Positions 44,607-55,150 of a stretch of 64,000 nucleotides of DNA are shown here, in pieces (positions within the stretch are counted from its first letter, which is position 1; every line of letters starts with the position of its first letter). A model generated the notes under the pieces. It saw only the letters and a program-made list of their open reading frames with translations, ran no database searches and had not been told where the DNA came from. The stretch is from Sipunculus nudus (Eukaryota; Annelida; Sipuncula; Golfingiida; Sipunculidae): contig CM049319.1 in the NCBI GenBank assembly GCA_026874595.1, positions 61,452,917 through 61,516,916 on the forward strand, written 5' to 3'. The translations under genes were made by a program, and so were the position numbers.

Positions 44607-45330
44607 TACTTAAATGAATAAAAAATAATTTTTTTTATCATCGCAGCCCTATTTGATTTGTTCTCTGACCACGCAGACGCGTGCCAAGTCATGTCCAGAA
44701 ACATGTCCATTTTATAATTAATGCATTTAATAGTCCTTGATTTTGGTGAACCTAGACCATTTGTAATATATTACAACCAGTTGTTATTTTTAGAATTTCA
44801 AAACTTAGTTTCATGCATTTAATTTAGTCTGAAAATATTCAGTTAACAAAGGGGTCCACTCGGAATGTATGGCATTAAAAAAAATACCAAACCCATCCTT
44901 TGCATATCGAACTAATCTTATTAATGAGCTCTACATCAAATTTTATTTCGTGGTATAGTTTGCATTTATCCTGCGTTTCTTATTCAACCATTTGTAACAT
45001 ATGATATTATCTCGATAGCCTTGAATACTCGCGACTTAGTATCTAGGTATTCATATCCGGCCGGTAAACCTTACTTGAGTCGTGATACGGGGAATAAAGT
45101 GCCACGGTCATCCATCCTGTTACACTGCTATCGTGGTAAACAGACGATAACCTTAACATGGATATACACCACGAGGCCAGAAATTCTTAGATCGTATTAC
45201 TTTAAGGTAACCATGATAATAAGCAATTCTGTTACCTTAACTAAACAGCCTGGACCCGGAGTATACTAATGTATAAATATGCCAATATGAAGTTATAAAC
45301 GATCAATGCCGTGGACAACATATCAAAAAT
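44607..45330. other. Intergenic, no gene seen
   Basis: Collinear with 3940-4400 in part; about 200 bp around 44930-45150 are extra in this copy. Confidence 0.4.
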
Positions 45331-45687
45331 TGGCTCCGTAAGGAGGGTATGCGTCCATCCCAGTTCGGTTTTTTTTGTGTGTGTGTGAACGTTCACATCA
45401 TAACTCACGCAATCATGAACGGAATTTCATGACATTTCCAGGGCTTTTCGGGGATGGGCCAACAAAGAACCTATAAAATTTTGGTTTTGATCGGGCACAT
45501 GATCCGGATTCAGGAACATAATCAAGGATTATTCACAAATTTAGAGTCACTAATACTTATGCACGAATTAACATGGAAATATGGGCCGAAAGAGTTAATG
45601 CAAACACGGTTTTTGGAGGATCACACAATAGGGATCCCATGAACATGCATGGTGAAGGCTTGCATATCTTAGAATCCAGATTTCCAG
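45331..45687 (+). mobile_element. GCCTCCGCCA MITE (B/C intergenic)
   Basis: Longest member of the family: TTGGCTCCGTAAGGAGGGTATGCG at the left, ATGGTGAAGGCTTGCATA then AGAATCCAGATTTCCAG at the right. The A/B region keeps only a shortened version (4390-4480). Confidence 0.55.
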
Positions 45688-46249
45688 AAAGGTTATGAGA
45701 CTTCATGGTGATGGTTCGCATGGGTGGTAATGAATTGACCTTTGAAACGGCACTCTGGAGCTTTACGTTTATATTCATAGTGAACCCTACGCTGTTACAA
45801 GAAAAAGTTCGACATACATTGAATAAATGTGTGTATATTGTTCGATTAATAAGCAACTGCCTCCATAATAATCTCAATCTTGTATAGGTGGCGTCACAAA
45901 ACCCTGTGGGGGAAAGGTGTCCAAAGGTATATCTAACACAGGAAAGGGTACTTGCAAATGCCCAACAGTTAGATTTTGTTACTGATGATACATATATCAT
46001 TTACAAACATAAATAATACAGACATAGGCATATGAAAGCACATACAGCTACATTCCATACATTTTACATACAAACTACATTTGAATAAAAGAGATCCTAA
46101 TTTTTTTAGCTGAACATTAACTATTTGCTCCATCCATCTTCTGTTGGTCCCCAGACAAATCTTTTAATCGATCATATTTTTAATGCTTCCATTTTGAATT
46201 TCAAATGTATCAGTCCCCCTTTATATATCGGTGCAATTAAGATAATTCC

Positions 46250-46690
46250 TTAATATTTTTTTTCTTGTCCATCCGGGATAAATTTAAAAAGCATTACTTC
46301 AATTTCTTTTAATTTATTCAGTAAAGGATTGATCAAAACCTTAAATACACAAGTTAACTGTGATAAGATAAGGGTTTTTATAATGGCAATTTTACCTGAC
46401 ATAGTTCTTGTTGACCATATATTTATAACTGCTTTGGTTTTACTTAATATTTCTTTATAATTGATATCTTTTAATTTTTCAAATGTTAAAATGACTTCTT
46501 TTATTGATTCATGCTCTACTGTGAGAAAGACAGCAGTATTTTCTGGAGATTGTATTAATTTCATTACGTTGTGTTCGTTTATTTCTGACAGGATTTTACT
46601 CTTTGCATATGCATGCACAATCGTTTTCAATTGTTTACGCAAAAATGCAATCGATTTAATCAATTTTAAAAGAAAACGACCAATCATCGA
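46250..46690 (-). pseudogene. LINE RT C-terminal fragment
   Basis: A 145-codon frame ends in the thumb-like pattern of non-LTR reverse transcriptases: INIWSTRTMSGKIAIIKTLI then LSQLTCVFKVLINPL and LFKFIPDG. The catalytic part is absent. The homologue in the A/B region is split in two by inserted DNA. Confidence 0.65.
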
Positions 46691-48648
46691 TTTAGTCGAA
46701 CAATCAGCACATCACAAGTTGGCATCCGTATGTAGTATACCGAATCTTGTGTGCGAACAGCTTAACATAACAACAATTTGTTCACGGCCCAAGTTCTTTT
46801 TCACTCTTTATAGATGACCTCGCTTAGACGACCACCTCGAAAATTGGACCACCTTTGGTTGTCGTAATTTCGGGGTCTCGCTGTATATTACTTGCTGACA
46901 GACTAACCAAAGTAGGAAATTTCACAAATAAATGCTTGTTCCTGATTGCAGTTTCCCTCGTCCCAGTGGTAGACGTCGAAGTAAAGTGGGGGTGTAAACC
47001 AGTAAGCGTTGACGGTCATTCTGATGCAGTCGTTATCAGGAAGATGATCTGGTTGTCCTGGAATCCAGTTAGTCCATCTGGTCCTTGATCCGTCTGCCCA
47101 GCGACAATCATCAGCTAAACAAAACGGTAAAAAGTGTCACCGACAAATTCAAATCCATTAATGGTCGTCTTTTACATAAAGTCTTCATCTGTTTCACAGA
47201 AGGTCAATGCAGAAAATCTTTGTTATACATAATAATACTCGCTACACAAATCAGGTTATATGTACACAATCATCATCTATGCCTTTGAGGGGAGAAAAAT
47301 TACATAAGTTTTAGCTTAAAATAATTTAAAAATGAATAATGTTTTAGTTTTACCGCTGCATATTCGTTTCTCGTCGCAACCACGATTTAGCCATTTGCTA
47401 AAAGCAAGCCACAAGAAAAGCATAAGGTTGATCATATGGGAAATCTGGATTGGTGCATTTACGGTTTTGTGTAAAATAGTAAATGCGATCTCTAAGTAGG
47501 TTTGCCCTGTTGGTGGTGAAATCTTTATATGATCTACTCTGCTTGAAGTCACTCCCGCCAGATCAATACGGAGCGCCAAATTCTGGCTACACGTAACGCA
47601 GGTAGGCTGACATCTCTGGTGAGAAGAAAATAACCCAACAAACTCAATTCGCAAGAAAAAACTCCATTAGCATACTGTTGCTTTTACAGCCAAGACTGCC
47701 AGCGGCGTCAATACAGGGGGTACGTGTGGTAGTGGTGGTGTGTGTGTGTGTTGGGGTGGGGGTTGTTTATATATCTCCCTTCCCCATTTTGGCAGGGAGA
47801 GGATAATAAATATAACCCCCCCCCCGCGATTAAGGTGCCTGGGGGGGGGGGTAAATAGGTCAAAGGTCAGGGCTATTGAAAAACCTTACTTTCCTCATAA
47901 CTTTGAAAAAAATTAACGTATCAACTTATTCTTAGCTGATTTGTTTTAGTCTTTTCCATTCCCCATATCATGGTTTAATTAACCTCTGTTTGCCTTGTCT
48001 CACCTTTTCAGTATGTCTGTCTGTTTCCGTGTTGTTTTCAATTTTGTCAACGGTCTGGTTGTTCTATCTGACATTTAGCACACTACATGGCATAGTTTGC
48101 CGCAATCACCTTGAATACAGGCATGGCTCGTACGGGTTATTTGGCGAAAGCCAACTTGTACGCGATACAAAGAAAAATGACTCATTACCAAAGGACGGAT
48201 TTTGAGTTTGGCTTGTGATTTCACTTGTGTTCTTTTATGTTAAATCATCACTCGTAAGCTAATGTTAAGATTATGGGCGGTTTACCACGATATCAATGCA
48301 ATAGAATCTATGGCCAGTGCAGTGCATTCCCCCCGTATGGCTTGTATCACGACACAAGTCAGGCTTACCAGCCAAATATAAATGTTTTCTGAGTCGTGTA
48401 CTCACGGCTACTGGCTAACACGTATTTTCTAGAGTTGACACAAAGACACATTCTTGTCCCTTTCCCCGGCAGTCCCCTTCACATAGTTTATAAGGCAATA
48501 AACAAACATTTCGGTCGTTATCACTGCAGTTCCCATATCAATGGACAATAACATTGCCTGGTCGTGATGTTTTGTTTAATCCTCAAGGACCTGATATCAC
48601 TTCAGTATGGCGCGCATGCATTTCTTTGTCGGCTTGAATCTTGAAATG
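46691..48648. other. Intergenic, no gene seen
   Basis: Collinear with 7700-9802 at high identity. Frames shared by both copies do not look constrained. Confidence 0.45.
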
Positions 48649-49216
48649 TAGGGGCGGATTCAGGATTTAAGAAAAGGAGGGGTCCAACTAAATAGGATTA
48701 ATAATAGATCCTAAAGAAAGGTTCCCAGGTATGGAAAAAGGGGTCCAGGCCTAGCTGTGAATAGGCCTACGCTACTCTGTAGGTACATTGAGCTGGTAGG
48801 CCTAAACTGAGTCGTGATAAAAGCTATACTCGAGGCGGAAGAATGCATTGCAGCGGACCGGTATTCTATCATGTTTCATTCATATCTTGGTAAGAAGTCC
48901 CACAATCTTAACATTACGAATGTTGAATTAACACAAAAGAATACATATGAACTCACAACCCAAACTGAAACTCTATCTCCATGGTAAAGAGTCATTCCTG
49001 TATCGCGTAAAAGTTAGCTGCCGTCCAGTAACCCGTACAGAGCCATGCTTGTATTCAAGCGGTCAGAAACTCAAGAAACATGCAGTGGGGTTTTCTCACA
49101 CATGCTAGGTGTTGTTAGAAAGCAAACTTACAAAGCTCACGATTGGTCTGGATTATGTCAAGTTACAGCTTTCTTCCAGGACATGAGGCGTTGTCAGAAA
49201 TGATGAAATTATTTGC
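48649..49216. mobile_element. GCGGATCCAG MITE, right part deleted
   Basis: The left end GGGGCGGATTCAGGATTT matches 9803. The right end is lost because the deletion at 49216 starts inside the element. Confidence 0.5.
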
Positions 49217-49217
49217 T
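49215..49217. other. Deletion junction removing promoter and exon 1 of gene C
   Basis: Left of this point the sequence equals 10368 and earlier in copy B; right of it equals 11164 and later. 795 bp, including the TATA box, start codon and almost all of the signal-peptide exon, are missing. The two sides share GC, so end joining at a 2-bp microhomology is plausible. The intron donor GTAAGT survives at 49222. Confidence 0.85.
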
Positions 49218-49315
49218 CCAAGTAAGTTAAAAATCTATGTTTTAATTTACTTATAAATCTATTTTTACTCTCAAAAATATCTAAACAGAGCTGTCGGTAG
49301 AGGGGGAATCGGAAT

Positions 49316-49322
49316 ATGTATG

Positions 49323-49370
<48 letters not shown>

Positions 49371-49418
49371 GTTTATTGAAGATGACCCATGTAATCGTCC
49401 CCCTGCTATCCCTCTGAA

Positions 49419-49459
<41 letters not shown>
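49316..49459. repeat. Two TA microsatellites
   Basis: (TA)n at 49327-49368 and 49422-49459, matching 11293-11333 and 11388-11407 with changed lengths. Confidence 0.9.
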
Positions 49460-49460
<1 letters not shown>

Positions 49461-50313
49461 TGGAAAATAAAAAATATGAATAATTTGAATGATAGCCTTG
49501 GTTCAGTCTCTTTCTTTTGTGAGTTTACCATAAAATATAATATATCTGACCCTGGTTTAGACTCAACTTGTTATGAAACGTAACATTTAATTTTCTTTAA
49601 AACCCTTTACTAAGACAATATACACAGACAATTAAAGGTTATATCTATTTTGCTTTCTAATTAAATAGAGCTGTTGTTTTTTATCCCATTGATGTTATGG
49701 AATGTTTATACTTTTTGAGTATACATGTTTGTTGTCATATTTGTGTCTAGAATCAATACAGGGGGTTACAAAGGCACCGGCATAACATAATTAAGTTCCG
49801 TATATTTAACTAAGGGAATGAACGAATAGCTTCATGGGCTTGTTCAGGTAACTTTGTCATCACTGAAGACGTATTTTTTGGGACAATCCTAAGACATATA
49901 TGGTATATATGTATGTTTAATTAGTCCATGAGTACATCATATGAGTGCATCATACGTAATCTATAGAAGGAATTATGCTCTGACTTAAAAGCGTGTTTGA
50001 CGACTTCTTTGTGAAAGTTCAAGCTAAGAGGGTAAATGAGTTCATTTAATTGAACTTAATTTAAGTTTATATTAAAAGTGATTTATAAACTCGGTAACCG
50101 GGATTTTTATCGGGGTTTGGGGATGTCTTGAATAAGGTGAGGAATATAGGCTCCATTTTAAATTCTAAAAGTTAAAATAAAATATAGATTTTCAGCGGGA
50201 TACTGTCACATATAGGATATGTACATATATTTTTACAATTTTATGGCGCTATGGCCAGAAATTCATACTTTGTTATATATATCGTATATAGGTTTGCGCC
50301 ACTTGTTTGTCAC

Positions 50314-50424
50314 CTGATGAGGGAGACTGTGAACCACGCAAGCTCGTGCAACCTTTAAAAAAGTTAGTCGAAACTGAGGCGTCACCTCTCATTTATACTT
50401 GACTACGTGGAGACTAACACGGCT
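50314..50424 (+). other. Hammerhead-like / Penelope-type motif (copy C)
   Basis: CTGATGA at 50314-50320 and CGAAAC at 50369-50374, with the same internal hairpin and the GACTACGTGGAGACTAACAC tail as at 12253-12363. The GGAG/CTCC hairpin is weakened (TGAG/ACCTC). It looks like an old shared relic. Confidence 0.35.
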
Positions 50425-50435
50425 AAATATACTGT

Positions 50436-50438
<3 letters not shown>

Positions 50439-50468
<30 letters not shown>
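50439..50468. repeat. AC microsatellite
   Basis: (AC)n of 30 bp at the position of the TA/TG tract of copy B. Confidence 0.9.
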
Positions 50469-50470
<2 letters not shown>

Positions 50471-51044
50471 ATATAAACCACATCATCACATCCACGTTGG
50501 GCAATAATGCCACTCAACAACATTTTACACCGTAAAAATACATGAATGCAGTATCTAACCAATTTGGTATCATGTGACGAACTGTAATATACTACACATA
50601 TATTTGCAGCACCATGAGTTATTTCTGACATGCGCTGTTATATGTATATCGATTTACATAAATAGACTTTAGCATTTCTGTAAATACACAATTGTATATA
50701 TAAAAGGTCTAAAGAGGATCCCCTGGTAAGAGGTGAACATGCAAAATAAATTCAATCAATATTGACGGAAAGGTTACATTTTATATGCAATAATGAAGGT
50801 ACTGGTAAAGCAAAGAAGTTGTGCATACGTTCCAAATTATGGATTGTTATCAACACTGAAGTATATAACCTACTTATAAAGTGGGGATTCCAAGGTGTCA
50901 CCTGACGTGCGTGAAAATCTTGAGAACTTTTACGCTGCTTGGCAAAAACTGTATACACACAGTGTTACGGAACCTAATATAAACAGATCACGTATGCGTG
51001 ATGAACACAAATTCTGTAAAGGAGATAAAAAAAAAATCAGATTC

Positions 51045-51763
51045 TGTAACACTAGGCAGCGTGAAATGCCTAGGGGAATGAATAAAGAAGTCAGCGGTTT
51101 TTTTTGTTAACAAATAACTATAATTTATTCTTAAAACAACCCTAACATTACAATACACTAAATCAATACAATTATACAGTAAAACAGCGGTACAGCAACA
51201 AGTCAATACAATCACATAGAAAATAATGTGCACAGTACCTGGATACCAACACCATCACAACGATAAGTCCTTTAAATGTAAACTCTCTGAGAATGACAGT
51301 CCAGTGTAAAGCTCTTGCAACAATCCAGAAAGTAAATGAAGTCCAAATGCATAAAATCCAGGAGAAAGTCTTTGAAAATCTATAATTGCCGCATTCGTCG
51401 GATAAGGTCCTGACACACGCTTCTGCGTCCGCTGGAATCTGCTCTGCTGCTCTCTCCCTCTCTTAAACAGCCCCTTATATACTTTCACACCCAAAGCCGA
51501 GAACTTTCCACTTCTCGAACAGTCTATAAGATTTGTACAACACAGTAAGCACGCGTTTCAGGAATTCTCTTGAAAAATATCGCCTTGCGTGCCCCTACAT
51601 ACCAGGGTCCACGTGACCTCGGCCAGCGTGAAAGCCACTAGCCAGCACAACAACGAGATTTCAATTAGTACGGATTAAACATAGAATGTAATACGCGGCC
51701 AGACACGAGTGCCACAACAGGAGTTACGCCCGTGTCACATAATAAAAAGAGCACCTGTAACAA
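51045..51763 (-). repeat. Possible solo LTR
   Basis: Starts TGTAACACTAGG and ends CACCTGTAACA. On the minus strand TATATAAGGGG (about 51471-51480) lies 350 bp upstream of an AATAAA (51124-51129), the arrangement of an LTR promoter and polyadenylation signal. No target duplication is found. The left 700 bp are missing in copy B. Confidence 0.35.
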
Positions 51764-52003
51764 CAAAGACACAATGAATATTTTGCAGCCTATATACCTG
51801 TAACCATGCAAGCCTGAAGGATGTGCGTCATCGGGATTTACAGGAGTGTCGTACCCAAACCCAACGTCATAACGGATTACCCTTTATAAGTCCCAGACTT
51901 CTAAAAAAAAAAGTGAAAATAGTTTACTCAGTTTTCAAATAAAAGGAGGGTAACATTATATTAATATTTGTGAATTTAACATTAAGATTAAGATCAACTA
52001 GAA

Positions 52004-53182
52004 ACTAGAATACGGGTAGTCGACAAGCGACTACGTGTATCCGCCTTAATCAGGTGAAGTGAGGCATGGATTGAGTGGCAAGGGGAAATAGAGTGAAGTG
52101 TTGCATATTAGCATGGATGTCTGCAGCCAAATTGTGTATGTAGGTTGCGCCACCTACCACAAAATCCAGAAAGCCGTCCAAGTTGTATACATATGCAAAA
52201 TTTAAGGCAGATAAGTCAAACCACTACATGTATATGAGTGATTTTTGCCCTTGGCAGACAAACAGATGGACGCTGTGCAAAAATGGTTGCAGGTGGCGCC
52301 ACCAGTTTTGCGTATGATAAAGAGCTATGTGAGAACTATCCACATGCAAAACTTTGGCCCAATCGGTCAAACGGTTCCCAAGATATGAGCTTAGATGTGT
52401 CTGCAGCGTAAACGTGAATGTAGGTGGCGCCACCTGTCATAAAATCAAGAGAGCTGTCAGGGATGTATAAACCTGCAAAATTTTAGGCAGATATGTCAAA
52501 CCACTGCCGAGATATGAGTGATTTTATTCCATGGCAGACAAATAGACGGGAGCTGTGCAAAAATGGCTGCAGGTGGCGCCACCATTTTTTCGTATGATAA
52601 AGAGCTATGTGAGATCTATATACATGCAAAATTTTGGCCCAATCGGTCAAACGGTTCCCGAGATATGAGCTTGGATGTCTGCAGCGTAAACGTGAATGTA
52701 GGTGGCGCCACCTGTCATAAAATCAGAAAAGCTATCCAGGATGTATACGCATGCCGAATTTCTGGTGAATTAGTCAAACCACTGCAGAGATATGAGTGAT
52801 TTTAACCCAAGGCAGACGAACAGATGGACACTGTGCAAACATGGTTGCAGGTGGCGCCACCATTTTTTGTGTATGTTATAAAGCTCTCCAAGGGCTACAT
52901 TTGTGCAAAAAAAAAATTCCTGATCGGTCAAACGGTTCCTGAGATATGTGGGTTTATGTGTGGAAACAGACGCACAAACGGACGCAGAGCGCAGAGGAAA
53001 GGTCAGAGGTCAAAACAAAATCGGGGCGCAGCAGTTCACATGTGACCCGAACATAATCCCGGGTTTCGTAAAATTCCGCCAAGCGGTTACGGAGGAGTTC
53101 TCCGGACACCTACGCGGCGGCGGCGGCGGCGGTGGGCTGAAAACATAGTATCCGCAAAACTCTGTTTTGGCGGATACAATTA
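52004..53182. mobile_element. Inserted 300-bp tandem array with hairpin end (copy C only)
   Basis: Absent at the homologous site near 13353. A unit of about 270-300 bp is repeated some three to four times; each has ATGGTTGCAGGTGGCGCCAC, ATCGGTCAAACGGTTCCC and AGATATGAGTGATTTT. The right end is a hairpin, GTATCCGCAAAAC with GTTTTGGCGGATAC, and the left end has GTGTATCCGCC. A (GGC)n run lies at 53115-53132. It is non-coding and its transposition class is unknown. Confidence 0.55.
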
Positions 53183-53595
53183 TTTAATCTTGAAGATAAT
53201 ATTTCGGATGAGCCGGTTTTCTCTGCAGTCGAAAAATTTGTGAAGTTGTATGATCAGTCCACAAGTGCGGAGTCCATAAATGAAGTACGGAAAATTTTAA
53301 TTCACAGAATCAAAAGAAATTTGTTCATGCTACCACCTACTATGAATGGCTTAGACTGGCATGAACGACGAACACATATCTAAACCTTAGTATTGAAAAG
53401 GGCACTTTAAGCATGTCCAGTTCTTCCGTCAGTGGAAGACAGCGGATGGTATTTTGACAACAAAGTAAACGCATTAATACCAGTCCTCTTTTCGAAAGAA
53501 GTACACTCTTTGTGCAACAGGAAGGTGCAGATTTACAAGCCTTAAACTTGCTCGCACAGAAGCTTGTTCTTGCACAATTCACTGCAGGAATCCAA
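53183..53595 (+). pseudogene. Broken CXC-type cysteine-rich ORF (copy C)
   Basis: Homologue of 13345-13765, with the same FSAVEKFVKLYD start, KTADG block and cysteine pattern, interrupted by stops. Confidence 0.4.
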
Positions 53596-54210
53596 ACCTA
53601 TTTTTTTCCACACATTTCTTTTTTACACAAAAGTGAGAAACATACAATAACTGAACTGCTTTATAACATTCTTGTAGGGGAAAATACAAAGGCTTTTTTT
53701 TAAACTTTAACTCAATTTTTACACAATATCATGATATATGTTTGAATATTATAAATTATTAATGGTAATACATGATATTTCTTAAGAATATTTACTTATT
53801 TTTGTTTTTCCGTAATTATGCCAAATGAGAAATGGATATTTCTGCTGGACACAATTTTAAAGAAACAATAATGGCAAAGTATTCGTCATGTTTAAAATAT
53901 TGGTAAATGACATAATTAAAATCTTCTCTATAGTACTTTGTTTCATGTTCAGTATATGTGCATATTGGAGACAATCCTATTTTTTTTTTATTTCGAGGAT
54001 GGCAATATTTGAAATATAGGTTACCTGCCACAGGTTCCTTCGGTAGGTAAATTGTAAATTTCTTTAACCTAAAAGTGTGGCCTCCGATAATTATTCTGTC
54101 TTTTGTATGCTTAGGAATTCAGCACTAACAGAAAGAGAATTTAACTTGGGGCAAGAAATAACTTTAAAATGTTTAAAAATGTTATACCTTGACCGTAAGA
54201 ATCAATTTTT

Positions 54211-55150
54211 AGCTCAGCTGACTGTAAGTCATCTGAGCTTTAGCAATCACTTTATGTCCGTCGTCCGTCCGTCATTCGGTCCGGCCGTCTGTCCGTTAAC
54301 AGGGCACAAATCGTAACCGTTGGACCTAGAATCATCTTCCTTGACATCCAGAGAGGTCCATGAAAAATCTTTTTGGAAACCTGAAATTAGGTCTCTATTA
54401 TCCATATTCATCCAGCTATAAGGCTCCGAAGTACCCCCCAGAATAATGGAAAATTTCATACAAAAGCTCAAGTATCTGAACAACTAATGCCTTGATCACC
54501 ATGATTCTTTGCATGGATATTGTCATGGAATGTTTCATCAGTTTCTGCAGACTGGTAGCGCCACCTGTATTTTTTTACCATTCTTTTTTCCTCTTTTTTT
54601 TAAACCTTTAAAGATGCGGTCATCTGTTAACAGGGCACAAAGTATATTGACTGGACATAGAATCTTTCAACTTGACTTCATCCTTGTAGGGCCATGAAAA
54701 GTCTCCAAGGAAACCTGAATTAGGTCTCTCTTACCCATACCATTTGAGCCATGGAGCTCAAAAGTGCCCTCAAAACAAATGAACGTTTAAACAAAGGCAA
54801 TGCACAAATCATAACCATTTGACCTAGAATCTTCTGATTTGACATCCAGGGAGGTCCATAATAAGTCTCCTTGCAAACTTGAAATTATAGGTGTCTATAA
54901 CTCATATTTTCCAATTTATGCGGCATGTTTGAGGATCCCAGAAATAATGCAAAATACACACAAATTGCGAGATTCCCCAGGAATGGGTGAGTGGATTGTC
55001 AAAAATTTCGTGCGCTTATGCGTCTTAATGAACTTAAGCTAACTTGCATGAATGATAGTGTCACCTCCATTATCTTAATTAGTTCTCTATGCAAGGACAT
55101 ATTGTCAAAATGTCAGTCGGCTGACCGTAATGACCCATGGGTCACTTCTT
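54211..55150. mobile_element. GCTCAGCTGA-type TIR element, short form (copy C)
   Basis: Starts AGCTCAGCTGACTGTAAG and ends CAGTCGGCTGACCGTAATG then GACCCATGGGTCAC. Homologue of 14382-15303, so older than the duplication. Its first repeat retains a longer GTCCGTCCG tract. Confidence 0.6.

Noticed and set aside
46250-46690. 145-codon frame as a host gene
   Set aside because: The pattern is that of the thumb region of a LINE reverse transcriptase and the copy in the A/B region is disrupted.
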